A stretch of 64,000 bases of DNA, from the NCBI GenBank assembly GCA_905233565.1, contig CAJOCL010000001.1, positions 157,101 through 221,100 on the forward strand. Direction: 5' to 3'. Under the pieces are notes generated by a model that worked only from the letters and a program-made list of their open reading frames with translations, was not told the DNA's origin and did not search any database. The DNA comes from an uncultured Synergistales bacterium (GTDB taxonomy: Bacteria; Synergistota; Synergistia; Synergistales; Aminobacteriaceae). This document shows positions 51,108-60,333 of this stretch, in pieces. Every line of letters begins with the position of its first letter. Position 1 is the stretch's first letter. Position numbers and translations under genes: made by a program.

Positions 51108-52334
51108 ATGCCGTTACACATAGTTACTGAAGCAGAAAGGTGCCTTCAGTGCAAAAAGCCTTTATGTCAGGAGGGCTGCCCTGTTCACACGCCCATACCG
51201 CAGGTTATACAACTTTTCAAAGAACATAAATTAATGGAGGCAGGCGAGATATTATTCAGGAATAACCCGTTATCGCTTGTCTGTTCTGCCGTCTGCAACC
51301 ACGCGAAGCAATGCGCAGGACACTGCATCAGGGGACGGAAAGACAGCCCCGTACATTTTTCAAGCATAGAGAATTATATTTCAGATATGTATCTTGACCG
51401 TATGCACGCTTCAGTGCCGTTAAAGAGGGTTGACAAAAAAGTCGCCGTAATCGGTGCCGGCCCTGCAGGGATAACAGTAGCCGTAACTCTTGCCCTTGAG
51501 GGTTATCACGTAACAATATTTGAATGGAAGAGCAAAATCGGCGGTGTAATGCAGTACGGTATACCTGAGTTCAGGCTTCCGAAAAGCATTCTTGACCGCT
51601 ACGAAAAGAGGCTCGAGGAAATGGGCGTTCAGATACGGTTAAACGCAACAATAGGCAGTGTCCTCATGATTGATGATTTGTTCCGTGACGGTTACGACTG
51701 TGTTTTTGTCGGAACGGGCGCGGAAAGGCCGAGAACGCTCGGAATAAGGGGCGAAAGTTTAGGGAATGTTCATTTTGCCATGAATTACCTTGCTAACCCG
51801 AAGGCTCATCACTTGGGACATAAAGTAGCAGTTATAGGCGTTGGCAACGCGGCTATGGATGTTGCGCGTACGGCACTCAGGAACGGCACCCACTCAGTTA
51901 TTTTATACGCAATGGGAAAAGAGATCGCGGCTAGTTCAAGCGAAGTTGCATATGCGGAACTTGACGGCGCGGAAATTCAAACGGGTATGCAGGTTCAGGA
52001 AATTACGGAAGAAGGGCCGGTGTTCTGCAGGACTATATACGGCGAAAATGATGAGATTATAGGCCATGAGGACGAGAGAATACAGGTTCACGCGGACTCA
52101 ACTATAATATCAATAAGCCAGATTCCCAGAGGCAAACTTGTAAGGACTACAAGCGGATTGACGGCTTCAGAAAACGGGCTTTTAATTGTTGACGAAAATT
52201 ACATGACGACAAGAAGGGGCGTTTTCGCTGCCGGCGATGTAATTACGGGAGCAAAAACTGTAGTACATGCCGTTGAAGGGGCAAAGAAAGCGGCTCAGTC
52301 AATGATTAAATTCATGAACGAAAATAATCAATAA
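51108..52334 (+). CDS. NAD(P)-binding oxidoreductase, glutamate synthase small-subunit (GltD)-like
   Basis: CLQCKKPLCQEGCPVHTPIPQ; VAVIGAGPAGITVAVTLA; GIPEFRLPKSI; FAAGDVITGAKTVVHAVEGAKKAA. Confidence 0.9.
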   Translation: MPLHIVTEAERCLQCKKPLCQEGCPVHTPIPQVIQLFKEHKLMEAGEILFRNNPLSLVCSAVCNHAKQCAGHCIRGRKDSPVHFSSIENYISDMYLDRMHASVPLKRVDKKVAVIGAGPAGITVAVTLALEGYHVTIFEWKSKIGGVMQYGIPEFRLPKSILDRYEKRLEEMGVQIRLNATIGSVLMIDDLFRDGYDCVFVGTGAERPRTLGIRGESLGNVHFAMNYLANPKAHHLGHKVAVIGVGNAAMDVARTALRNGTHSVILYAMGKEIAASSSEVAYAELDGAEIQTGMQVQEITEEGPVFCRTIYGENDEIIGHEDERIQVHADSTIISISQIPRGKLVRTTSGLTASENGLLIVDENYMTTRRGVFAAGDVITGAKTVVHAVEGAKKAAQSMIKFMNENNQ

Positions 52335-52347
52335 AGCGTAAAATAAT

Positions 52348-52390
52348 AACCGTACACAAAAAAATTTGCATGTACGGTTAATTTTTATTA
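52348..52390 (+). terminator. Rho-independent terminator
   Basis: AACCGTAC...GTACGGTT then AATTTTTATT. Confidence 0.75.
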
Positions 52391-52420
52391 TTAAATAAAA
52401 TCACGGGTGATAAAAATACT

Positions 52421-53044
52421 ATGCTGACTCTGAATACAGCCAGTAAATCTGTTAAGGACTCCGCTAAAATTATTAAGGACGCAATCAGCAGAAGCAATGA
52501 TGATGAGATCAAAATACTTATCGGAGAGCCGGGCAGTGCTGAAAATATCAAGAAAATATTAGAATCTAACGGATTTAACGATATAATCCCTGAAGATGAT
52601 GACGGGGAATTATACATTACGGCCTCAAAAGTTCAAGTTAATCATGAAAATGTTAATCATGAACCTGCAGCATTAAGGCAGGCTGTAACTTCTGATTCAA
52701 TCCCTTCAAAAACGCCCGTTCCTTCAAGTACGGGTGTATTAATCTCATGCCGTAACAGGGAATATAATTCATCATTCATGAAAAAATTTTTATCATCACT
52801 TGTACAGTCCAATAACAAACCTGATGTTATCGGCCTGCTTGATTCAGCCGTTAAAATAGCGGCCTATAATTCGCCCCTGTGTACATTCCTGAAAAAACTA
52901 GAGGCTTCGGGAGTTCAGATACTTATTTCAGAGTCATGCTCAGACAGGCTTGGGATCGGAGGCGCAGCCGGTGCAGGGGTAATAACGGACATGAGCGAAA
53001 TAATAGACGAAGTATTTTCGTGCGGAAAGGTCATAAGCATATAA
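52421..53044 (+). CDS. YedF-like (TusA-like + DsrE-like) protein lacking catalytic cysteines
   Basis: N-term LTLNTASKSVKDSAKIIKDAI...ENIKKILESNGF aligns by eye to TusA; C-term TGVLISCRNREYNSSFMKKFLSSL...LEASGVQILISESCSDRLGI...VITDMSEIIDEVFSCGKVISI aligns to YedF DsrE. Confidence 0.65.
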   Translation: MLTLNTASKSVKDSAKIIKDAISRSNDDEIKILIGEPGSAENIKKILESNGFNDIIPEDDDGELYITASKVQVNHENVNHEPAALRQAVTSDSIPSKTPVPSSTGVLISCRNREYNSSFMKKFLSSLVQSNNKPDVIGLLDSAVKIAAYNSPLCTFLKKLEASGVQILISESCSDRLGIGGAAGAGVITDMSEIIDEVFSCGKVISI

Positions 53045-53050
53045 ACAAAA

Positions 53051-53536
53051 ATGAAAGTCAAGGCAGTATATCCGGGTTCATTTGACCCGATAACGAACGG
53101 TCATATATACATAGCCGAGAGGGCGGCGGCAGTCTTTGATGAAGTAATAGTGAGTGTTCTTGTCAACGAGCGCAAGACTTCGGCATTCAGCGTCAATGAA
53201 CGCTGCGAAATGGCCCGCGAAAGTCTTTCACACGTGAAAAATATCACCGTCGACAGCTTCAACGGCCTTTTAATTGATTACGTAAGACAGAAAAACGCAG
53301 GAGCCATTATCAGGGGATTACGAGCAATGAGCGATTTTGAATATGAATTTCAAATGGCCATGATGAACAGAAAACTTGCGCCTGAAATTGAGACATTCTT
53401 CATCGTTACTGACCCTAAATATTCATATGTATCAAGTTCAAGCGTCAGGGAAGTTTTTAATTTCGGCGGAACCGTCAAAGATTTAGTCCCCGACGGTGTC
53501 TATAATAAATTAATTGAGCGTTATTCAGTTCATTGA
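53051..53536 (+). CDS. coaD: Phosphopantetheine adenylyltransferase
   Basis: AVYPGSFDPITNGHIYIAERAA; IIRGLRAMSDFEYEFQMAMMNR. Confidence 0.97.
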   Translation: MKVKAVYPGSFDPITNGHIYIAERAAAVFDEVIVSVLVNERKTSAFSVNERCEMARESLSHVKNITVDSFNGLLIDYVRQKNAGAIIRGLRAMSDFEYEFQMAMMNRKLAPEIETFFIVTDPKYSYVSSSSVREVFNFGGTVKDLVPDGVYNKLIERYSVH

Positions 53537-53549
53537 AAGTCAATAAAAA

Positions 53550-53768
53550 TTATGCCGTAGCCATAATTGCTTCGGCGTTTTCTTTTTCCGGCATCTCGTC
53601 AAGGTCATAAATCTCAAGTCTCATGTGAATCTCATTCAGAGCCTTCATAGCCGCAGATACAGTCTCGGCAACCCGCTGACATTTTTCCACTACAGATTTA
53701 GCCTCAGCCCCTTGAGATTTCATGTACTCTTCGTAATCGTCCCATGTCTTTACATCTTCAATTTTCAT
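53550..53768 (-). CDS. Small acidic protein, third gene of putative TA cassette
   Basis: 72 aa; start codon overlaps stop of upstream gene (TAATG). Confidence 0.55.
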   Translation of the reverse strand: MKIEDVKTWDDYEEYMKSQGAEAKSVVEKCQRVAETVSAAMKALNEIHMRLEIYDLDEMPEKENAEAIMATA

Positions 53769-54046
53769 TACTGTACACCTAAAATTTTTTCAGCCTCACT
53801 TAATGATATAAACTCCCTGCAGTCAGGGTCATTATCAATTTCATTTAACATCTGCAAATCTATATCATCAGGCTCCTCTTCAGGAATTGAATCCCAATCT
53901 TTCATTCCGCGCCCGAACTCATTAGAAATTATGCGCCAAAGCCTTAAAGTGTCATTCATGTTCATAACAGTTACTGCGCCTAGTATTCTTTCTTTGAGTG
54001 CATTCAATTTTGTCTGCCTCCGTTCTCGTTTATCCTTTGTAGACAT
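53768..54046 (-). CDS. Putative antitoxin-like protein
   Basis: 92 aa, overlaps toxin 3' end by 17 bp; basic N-term, acidic C-term ending SLSEAEKILGVQ. Confidence 0.5.
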   Translation of the reverse strand: MSTKDKRERRQTKLNALKERILGAVTVMNMNDTLRLWRIISNEFGRGMKDWDSIPEEEPDDIDLQMLNEIDNDPDCREFISLSEAEKILGVQ

Positions 54047-54263
54047 CTCCGCGCTTGTCTATTTTCATTATAAAAATAACGTACCCTTCCTTGTCAAAAA
54101 TTATTCTGTAACTCCCAACACGCAAGCGATACCCCTCGCGCCCCTGAAGTCTTACTATATCGCCTTGAGGAATACGGTCAATTGCGTCCATGATACGCTT
54201 TCTAACAAAAATATTCTGTCTCTCCAGAAATTTTACGGCTTGTTTTGAATATTTTATCTCCAT
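54030..54263 (-). CDS. RelE/ParE-family toxin
   Basis: MEIKYSKQAVKFLERQNIFVRKRIMDAIDRIPQGDIVRLQGREGYRLRVGSYRIIFDKEGYVIFIMKIDKRGDVYKG. Confidence 0.88.
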   Translation of the reverse strand: MEIKYSKQAVKFLERQNIFVRKRIMDAIDRIPQGDIVRLQGREGYRLRVGSYRIIFDKEGYVIFIMKIDKRGDVYKG

Positions 54264-54279
54264 TTCAACACCTGCACAT

Positions 54280-54314
54280 AAAAAAAGCGGGACTCCCACA
54301 CTCGGAAATCCCGC
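54280..54314 (-). terminator. Rho-independent terminator of SLH porin gene
   Basis: GCGGGATTTCC..GGAGTCCCGC then T7 on minus strand. Confidence 0.8.
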
Positions 54315-54362
54315 CATAATTTCAAGTTTTCGTTAATGCTTTTCTTAACTTCACCGCTCAGA

Positions 54363-56027
54363 TTAGAACGTTACCGCAGTCCTGAATCTGATGATGTTGT
54401 CCTTCTGCTCGTCAAGAGCGCCGTTATCGCTGTCAACATGTACGTAGTTGAGACCCATTGTTGTTGCGTCGTTGAGCTTGTACTGTACACCTACGCCGAA
54501 CTCAACAGGCTTTACGCCGTTGCTTGCGCCCCAATCTCCGTCCATCTTGTAGCCATAGTAGAACAGGTGTGTTGCCCACTTCTCGTTCCACTGCTGACCG
54601 AGCAATACTCTCCAGTACTTGAGGTCGTCCTGTAACTGAGCTCCGCCGCCTACGAACGGTTTAAGAGTTGTGCTTTCGCTCGGGAATATCGTGCTCATTC
54701 CCTGAGGTGCCCAGAAGCCCGCGTCATACTGGCCGTATTCAAGCCATAAGCTGGTGAACTTGAGTGCTTCCTGCTTTACGTCAAGCATGACTGCCCAGTG
54801 GTTCGCGTCATCGTTATTGCGTAAATCACCGTTGATAGTGTGATCATCACGCAAACCATAGCCGTAATCAACCCATGCAGGCGTTGCGTTGACTCTCTCG
54901 CCATTGATCTTCTGATGATAGAAGATACCCTTGAAGGCGATGTTGTCATTGAAGTTGAAACGAAGTCCGCCAAAGATTGTCCACAAGTTCTTAAAGTTCT
55001 TATCGCCCGCGTAGTTCAAATACTCACCACGATTATTGTCGAACTGGGGAGCTGTCGATGCATTATCACCGAAGAATACCTGACCGCCGAGATCAAATCC
55101 GATCTGCTCAGTGAACTGCATTTCGGCCATTGCAAAAATCTCCCATGTCTTCTGGTTAGCAGTGGCGTAAGGCGAAAGGTACACTGAAGGATCGCCGGCA
55201 TTTACCAGAGCACCACCATCGGGCATTCTGTTTGAATGCGAGAAGTAAACCAAGAATGAACCAAGTCCGAAATTCTTCTCTAACGCAAAGCCAGTTTCTG
55301 GTATATCGGTAAGTACTGAGTCTCCAAGCCAGCTTCCGGTTGCAGGTGCGCTCAGACGATAAGCCTTACCTTTATCATACAGGAAACGTCCAACTGTGAG
55401 CCTTGAGTCCATGAAGAACGGCATCGTAACATAGAACCTGTCCATATATGCACCATTGTCTGTCTTACCGTTATTGCCCTGCTCATTGCGAAGCCTTGCA
55501 CGGAAGAAGTACTCATCGTTTTCGCCGAACGTACGCTCGAAGAACAGTCTTGCTTCATCAAACTTGACTTCTCCATCGCCGTTTCCGCTGAGTGCGCTCT
55601 CACCGCTCCTGTTCATAACATCGAGCACTAATGAGCCGTGAATGTGCCATCCGCCGAGCCTGTTTTCAAGTACCGATACTCTCTCGTCAAGCTCATCAAC
55701 TCTTACGCCGAGTGCATCAAGTTCATCTTTGAACTCAAGAACTAATCTCTTGAGCATCTCAACGTCCTGCTTGCTTGCTTTGGTCATATCAACAACTGCA
55801 AGAGCCCTTGCTAATGCTGAAGCCATCTCGTAACGGGTTGTCTGCTGCTTGCCCTTGTAAAGGCCGTCAGGATAACCTGAGAGAATGCCGTGTGCTGCGA
55901 GCTGACCGATTGCGTCATATGCCCAGTGGTTCATCGGAACGTCCATGAAAGGGTTCGTTTCCGCAAGAACCGGAGCCGCGAATGCTGCTACCATTGCGAT
56001 AGCTGCTAAAACTGCTACTTTTTTCAT
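54363..56027 (-). CDS. SLH-domain outer membrane porin (OmpM-like)
   Basis: Signal peptide; SLH NPFMDVPMNHWAYDAIGQLAAHGILSGYPDG; coiled-coil; beta-barrel C-term ending in F (IIRFRTAVTF). Confidence 0.92.
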   Translation of the reverse strand: MKKVAVLAAIAMVAAFAAPVLAETNPFMDVPMNHWAYDAIGQLAAHGILSGYPDGLYKGKQQTTRYEMASALARALAVVDMTKASKQDVEMLKRLVLEFKDELDALGVRVDELDERVSVLENRLGGWHIHGSLVLDVMNRSGESALSGNGDGEVKFDEARLFFERTFGENDEYFFRARLRNEQGNNGKTDNGAYMDRFYVTMPFFMDSRLTVGRFLYDKGKAYRLSAPATGSWLGDSVLTDIPETGFALEKNFGLGSFLVYFSHSNRMPDGGALVNAGDPSVYLSPYATANQKTWEIFAMAEMQFTEQIGFDLGGQVFFGDNASTAPQFDNNRGEYLNYAGDKNFKNLWTIFGGLRFNFNDNIAFKGIFYHQKINGERVNATPAWVDYGYGLRDDHTINGDLRNNDDANHWAVMLDVKQEALKFTSLWLEYGQYDAGFWAPQGMSTIFPSESTTLKPFVGGGAQLQDDLKYWRVLLGQQWNEKWATHLFYYGYKMDGDWGASNGVKPVEFGVGVQYKLNDATTMGLNYVHVDSDNGALDEQKDNIIRFRTAVTF

Positions 56028-56295
56028 TATGAAAACCCCCTATATTAAATTGTCAATATACTGGATCGTCTTTTACGCACTCAGTCTTTTCACTTCAAGC
56101 CCTGAGTCTGTCGGGGGGTTCGGAAAGTTACCTTGTTTCCTTTCTGCACCTTCTCGCAGTGAGAGGCTTGTTTCAAATCCGACCTCCTGCGTCCTCTGCA
56201 AAACTCTTTTCCTTAATGGCTGAACGGGGATTCTTGCACCTCATTTTCTTTGCCGTCTGGTTTACTTAAGTTTTTGCGTCGGTTTTGACGATCTT

Positions 56296-56318
56296 GTTCT
56301 ACGTATTTCCCGTAGAAC
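56296..56318 (-). promoter_or_regulatory. Perfect 8-bp hairpin at predicted 5' end of porin transcript
   Basis: GTTCTACG-GGAAATA-CGTAGAAC on minus strand, ~8 nt downstream of TATTAT (56331-56326). Confidence 0.6.
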
Positions 56319-56395
56319 GGTGCATATAATACAGCAGACCTTCTAATTTGCATATAGGTAAAATTACGTATAATTTTTATCAGTGTTTATTATGA

Positions 56396-56433
56396 GAATA
56401 AAAAAAGCCCCCCTGAGAGAGCTTCAAGGGGGT
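56396..56433 (-). terminator. Rho-independent terminator of alaS
   Basis: Minus ACCCCCTTGAAGCTCTCTCAGGGGGGCTTTTTTT. Confidence 0.7.
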
Positions 56434-56477
56434 ATTTGCAACGCTTAATAAGCAGTAATGAAAAGCAGGGCTGTTTT

Positions 56478-59123
56478 TCATTTAACCTGATTTTTAACAA
56501 GTTCATGAATGAGCTTCAAAGCCTCTTCAAGTTTTGAACCTTCACGGCCTCCGCCCTGAGCAAGATTTTTGCGCCCTCCGCCTTTTCCGCCGAGAACGGA
56601 ACAGGCAGCCTTTACGAGTTCCCCTGCGTTCAGCCCCATAGATACGGCCTTGTCATCGGCCATGACGACGAGCTGACATGAATTATCTTCAGTGTTCAGG
56701 GAGGCAAGAATTACGGCGTTTGCTTCGGGTCTTGAACGTGCCTTGTCGCCTATGTCGCGCAGCATGTTCGCAGGAATGTCGGGGAATCTTCCTGTCTGCA
56801 GCAATACCCCGTTAATCTCCTCGCGTTCCAGGAAACTTTCGGAGTTGCTGAGAAGTTCGCGGAGTTTAACCGCCTGAATTTCTGCCTTCATTGTCTTCAG
56901 CTCTTCAACGAGTGATTTAGCTTTGTCATTGAGGCCGTCTTCATCAGTTGAGAGAAGGGCGGTCATTGACTTTCTGAGGGCAAATAATTTCTGAAGCAGC
57001 ATAACTACATTCATTCCCGTAACGGCTATGATTCGTCTTGTTCCTGAGCCTATACTCTCCTCACGCAAAATCTTAAAACTTCCAATGTCGCCCGTTCTTT
57101 TTACGTGAAGGCCGCCGCAAAGTTCCATTGAAAAACCGTGAACGTCAACAACCCTGACTATATCGCCGTATTTTTCGTCAAAAAGTGCCTTAGCTCCGAG
57201 CGTCTGAGCCTCTTCCTTTGAGTGTTCTGAGATATTGACATCAATGTTTGAAAGAATTTCAGCGTTTATTATTCTTTCTGCCTCTGAAATCTCATCATCG
57301 GTAACGGCTGAATGATGAGTGAAATCGAATCTCAGAAATTCACCCGTAACAAGAGAGCCTGCCTGCCTCACGTGCCTGCCGAGAACGCGCCCCAGAGCCT
57401 CGTGTAAAAGGTGTGTTGCCGTGTGATTGCGGCGGATTGCCGATCTTCTTTCATCGTCAACGAAACATATGGCCTCATCGCCTAAATTAATAACGCCCTG
57501 AGACTGAGATTTAACGGTGTGAACGATAATTTTTCCGTGCGGTATTGTGTTGAGGACATCGAGGGTTAAGCCGTTTACTTTTATTGTCCCCGTGTCTCCG
57601 ACCTCTCCGCCCCTTTCAGCATAAAACGGTGTTGTATCGAGGACGATTTCAAATTCTTCTGAATCCGTGTTTATCGTGTCAAGCCTGCCCTGAGATGTTA
57701 TTATTGCGATGATTTTTCCGCTGTCCGTTGATTTTTCGTAACCGGTGAAATTTGTTGAACCTGTTTCGTTTTCGATTTCGTTGTAGACATCTCCTGCCAA
57801 CGCGCTTTTTTTCTGCTTGCTTGAAGATCTTGCACGTTCGCGCTGTTCGTTCATGGCCGACTTGAAGCCCTCTTCATCGAGAGTGAAGCCCAATTCTCCT
57901 GCCATTTCGCGTGTAAGTTCAGGGGGGAATCCGTAAGTATCATAGAGAGTAAAAATAACGCTGCCCGGAATTTCCGTTATTCCCTGAGCTTTCAGGCGTG
58001 AAGTTTCAGCGTCAAATAATTCTGTACCCTGTTTAAGAGTTTTGTTGAATTTTTCCTCTTCAAGATTGATTATCTGTTCTATAACGGGTCTTTGGGTGAT
58101 TAACTCCCTGTAAGGCTCTCCCATTATATCAATTAATATAGGCATGTATTCATTCAGGAACATACCTTCAAAGCCAAGCAGTTTCCCGAATCTCACGGCA
58201 CGGCGCAAAAGCCTGCGAAGAACATAGCCCGGCCCGTCATTTGATGGCAGTACGCCGTCAGCAAGCATAAAAGCAACGCTCCTCACATGATCCGCAATAA
58301 CCCTCACGGCCATGTCATCGCGTGAATTAAGGCCGTATTTTATCCCTGCCCTTTCGCATGTATGCTCGATTAACGGTGTGAACAGATCCGTTTCGTAATC
58401 CGTATCGACACCCTGAACAACTGAGGCCAGACGCTCCAAGCCCATGCCCGTATCAATATTTTTATGAGGCAGAAGGGGAAGGCTTCCGTCTTTCTGTTTG
58501 TCAAACTGAGTGAAAACAAGATTCCAGATTTCCATATACCTGTCGCAGTCGCAGCCGACACCGCATGTAGGCTTACCGCAGGAATATTTTTCGCCCCTGT
58601 CGTAATAAATCTCGCTGCACGGCCCGCAGGGTCCAGTATCGCCCATAAACCAGTAATTATCGTCTTTACCAAACCTGAAAATTTTATTTTCAGGGAGTCC
58701 GACTTCTTTGTGCCATACGTTGAAAGCCTCGTCGTCATCGAGATATATAGTTGCGTATAATCTCTCAGGATCAAGGCCGACCCTTTCGGTCAGGAACTCC
58801 CAAGCCCATGTTATTGCCTCGTGCTTGAAGTAACTCCCCCAAGAAAAATTGCCGAGCATTTCAAAAAATGTATGATGCCTTGCCGTTCTTCCTACGTTTT
58901 CAATATCGTTTGTCCTGACACATTTTTGACAGGTTACGACACGGGGGTACTCAGGCTTTTTAATGCCGAGATAATAGGGCTTGAGGGGTACCATTCCGGC
59001 AATCGTAAATAACAGTGAAGGGTCTTCAGGAACAAGGGAAAAACTGGGAAGGTGTTTAGCTCCTTTTTCTTCCCAGAATTTCACGAACATTTCACGCAGT
59101 TCACTTGCTTTTCTGTATTGCAT
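56478..59123 (-). CDS. alaS: Alanyl-tRNA synthetase
   Basis: LREMFVKFWEEKGAKHLPSFSLVPEDPSLLFTIAGMVPLKPYYLG; HTATHLLHEALG; SMELCGGLHVKRTGDIG. Confidence 0.98.
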   Translation of the reverse strand: MQYRKASELREMFVKFWEEKGAKHLPSFSLVPEDPSLLFTIAGMVPLKPYYLGIKKPEYPRVVTCQKCVRTNDIENVGRTARHHTFFEMLGNFSWGSYFKHEAITWAWEFLTERVGLDPERLYATIYLDDDEAFNVWHKEVGLPENKIFRFGKDDNYWFMGDTGPCGPCSEIYYDRGEKYSCGKPTCGVGCDCDRYMEIWNLVFTQFDKQKDGSLPLLPHKNIDTGMGLERLASVVQGVDTDYETDLFTPLIEHTCERAGIKYGLNSRDDMAVRVIADHVRSVAFMLADGVLPSNDGPGYVLRRLLRRAVRFGKLLGFEGMFLNEYMPILIDIMGEPYRELITQRPVIEQIINLEEEKFNKTLKQGTELFDAETSRLKAQGITEIPGSVIFTLYDTYGFPPELTREMAGELGFTLDEEGFKSAMNEQRERARSSSKQKKSALAGDVYNEIENETGSTNFTGYEKSTDSGKIIAIITSQGRLDTINTDSEEFEIVLDTTPFYAERGGEVGDTGTIKVNGLTLDVLNTIPHGKIIVHTVKSQSQGVINLGDEAICFVDDERRSAIRRNHTATHLLHEALGRVLGRHVRQAGSLVTGEFLRFDFTHHSAVTDDEISEAERIINAEILSNIDVNISEHSKEEAQTLGAKALFDEKYGDIVRVVDVHGFSMELCGGLHVKRTGDIGSFKILREESIGSGTRRIIAVTGMNVVMLLQKLFALRKSMTALLSTDEDGLNDKAKSLVEELKTMKAEIQAVKLRELLSNSESFLEREEINGVLLQTGRFPDIPANMLRDIGDKARSRPEANAVILASLNTEDNSCQLVVMADDKAVSMGLNAGELVKAACSVLGGKGGGRKNLAQGGGREGSKLEEALKLIHELVKNQVK

Positions 59124-59926
59124 TAAGCCTTATCCCCCCTGCCTGATAATTTGTCGATAAACGGCTGAATTAAATCTACAGGAATCGGGAAGAATGTAGT
59201 TGTGTTCCTTTCGCCTGAAATTTCGCGTATTGTCTGCAAGTATCTGAGCTGTAACGTTACTGGTGAACTTTCCATTTTGTGGGCTGCTTCCGAAAGTTTT
59301 TCCGCTGCCTGCAGTTCTCCTTCAGCGGCTATGATTTTCGCCCTGCGTTCGCGTTCCGCCTCAGCCTGACGCGCCATAGCCCTTTTCATTCCGTCAGGTA
59401 ATTCAAGCTCTTTGACTTCAACAGCACTGACTTTTATACCCCAAGGATCCGTACGGTCGTCAATAATCTTTTGTAATTCCTGATTGATTTTTTCCCTTGA
59501 CGATAAGACTTCATCAAGTTCAACTGAGCCTACGACAGAGCGTAAAGTTGTCTGAGCCAGCTGGCTTGTTGCAACGACGTAATTTTCAACTTCAACGACT
59601 GATTTTGCCGGCTCAAGTACCCTGAAATAGACAACGGCATTGACTTTTATTGCAACGTTGTCCTTTGTGATTACTTCCTGAACTGGTACATCAAGCGTCA
59701 GTATTCGCAGGTCAACCGTTACGGCACGGTCAATGAACGGCATAATAAACACGATTCCGGGCCCTCTGCTGCCAACGAGCCTTCCGAGCCTGAATAATAC
59801 TATGCGCCTGTATTCAGGGATTATTTTTATTGCTGACGAAAGGACAAGCAATATAATGAAACCTGCAACGATTATGCTGCCGAGACTTGAAAGCAGGGAA
59901 CCTGCACCGCTTATGTCAATTATCAT
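59123..59926 (-). CDS. SPFH/Band-7 (slipin) family protein
   Basis: [67 protein letters not shown]; start trimmed. Confidence 0.92.
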   Translation of the reverse strand: MIIDISGAGSLLSSLGSIIVAGFIILLVLSSAIKIIPEYRRIVLFRLGRLVGSRGPGIVFIMPFIDRAVTVDLRILTLDVPVQEVITKDNVAIKVNAVVYFRVLEPAKSVVEVENYVVATSQLAQTTLRSVVGSVELDEVLSSREKINQELQKIIDDRTDPWGIKVSAVEVKELELPDGMKRAMARQAEAERERRAKIIAAEGELQAAEKLSEAAHKMESSPVTLQLRYLQTIREISGERNTTTFFPIPVDLIQPFIDKLSGRGDKA

Positions 59927-59973
59927 GATTAAAACGCTCCTTTTTGACAAAAATAATTTATTGCATATTATAG

Positions 59974-60333
59974 TTATATTTTTTCGATTATTACCATTGC
60001 GCAGGCGTAATCAGCTTCATGAGTTATTGAGATGAATATTTTTGAATCGGGTATTTCAAGGCTGCCTGAAAGTTTAACGCTTGGGATTCCGTCAGAACGT
60101 AAGAGCCTGAAATTTCCCCCGAACATGACATCGGCCAGATTTTTCCCTGAAGCCTTGCAGAAAGCCTCACGGGCTGCGAATCCGGCGGCGTAACTCTCAT
60201 AGCGTCTATTGCCTTTTGCCTCTGAGTATTCTATTTCGTCAGGGCTGAAAATTCTGTCCCTGAAATGCCCTGAAGATAAGGCTTTTTTCATTCTCTCAAT
60301 GCTGCATAAGTCAACGCCTATTCCTGAAACCAT
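59974..60333 (-). CDS. acpS: Holo-[acyl-carrier-protein] synthase
   Basis: [16 protein letters not shown]...[15 protein letters not shown]...[15 protein letters not shown]. Confidence 0.93.
   Translation of the reverse strand: MVSGIGVDLCSIERMKKALSSGHFRDRIFSPDEIEYSEAKGNRRYESYAAGFAAREAFCKASGKNLADVMFGGNFRLLRSDGIPSVKLSGSLEIPDSKIFISITHEADYACAMVIIEKI

Noticed and set aside
53625-54248. 207-aa plus-strand ORF opposite the TA genes
   Set aside because: Antisense to RelE-type toxin and its partners; no domain
56028-56290. Porin leader as a metabolite riboswitch or leader-peptide attenuator
   Set aside because: No known aptamer core seen; the 24-codon leader ORF starting MRCKNPRSAIKEK lacks a good SD
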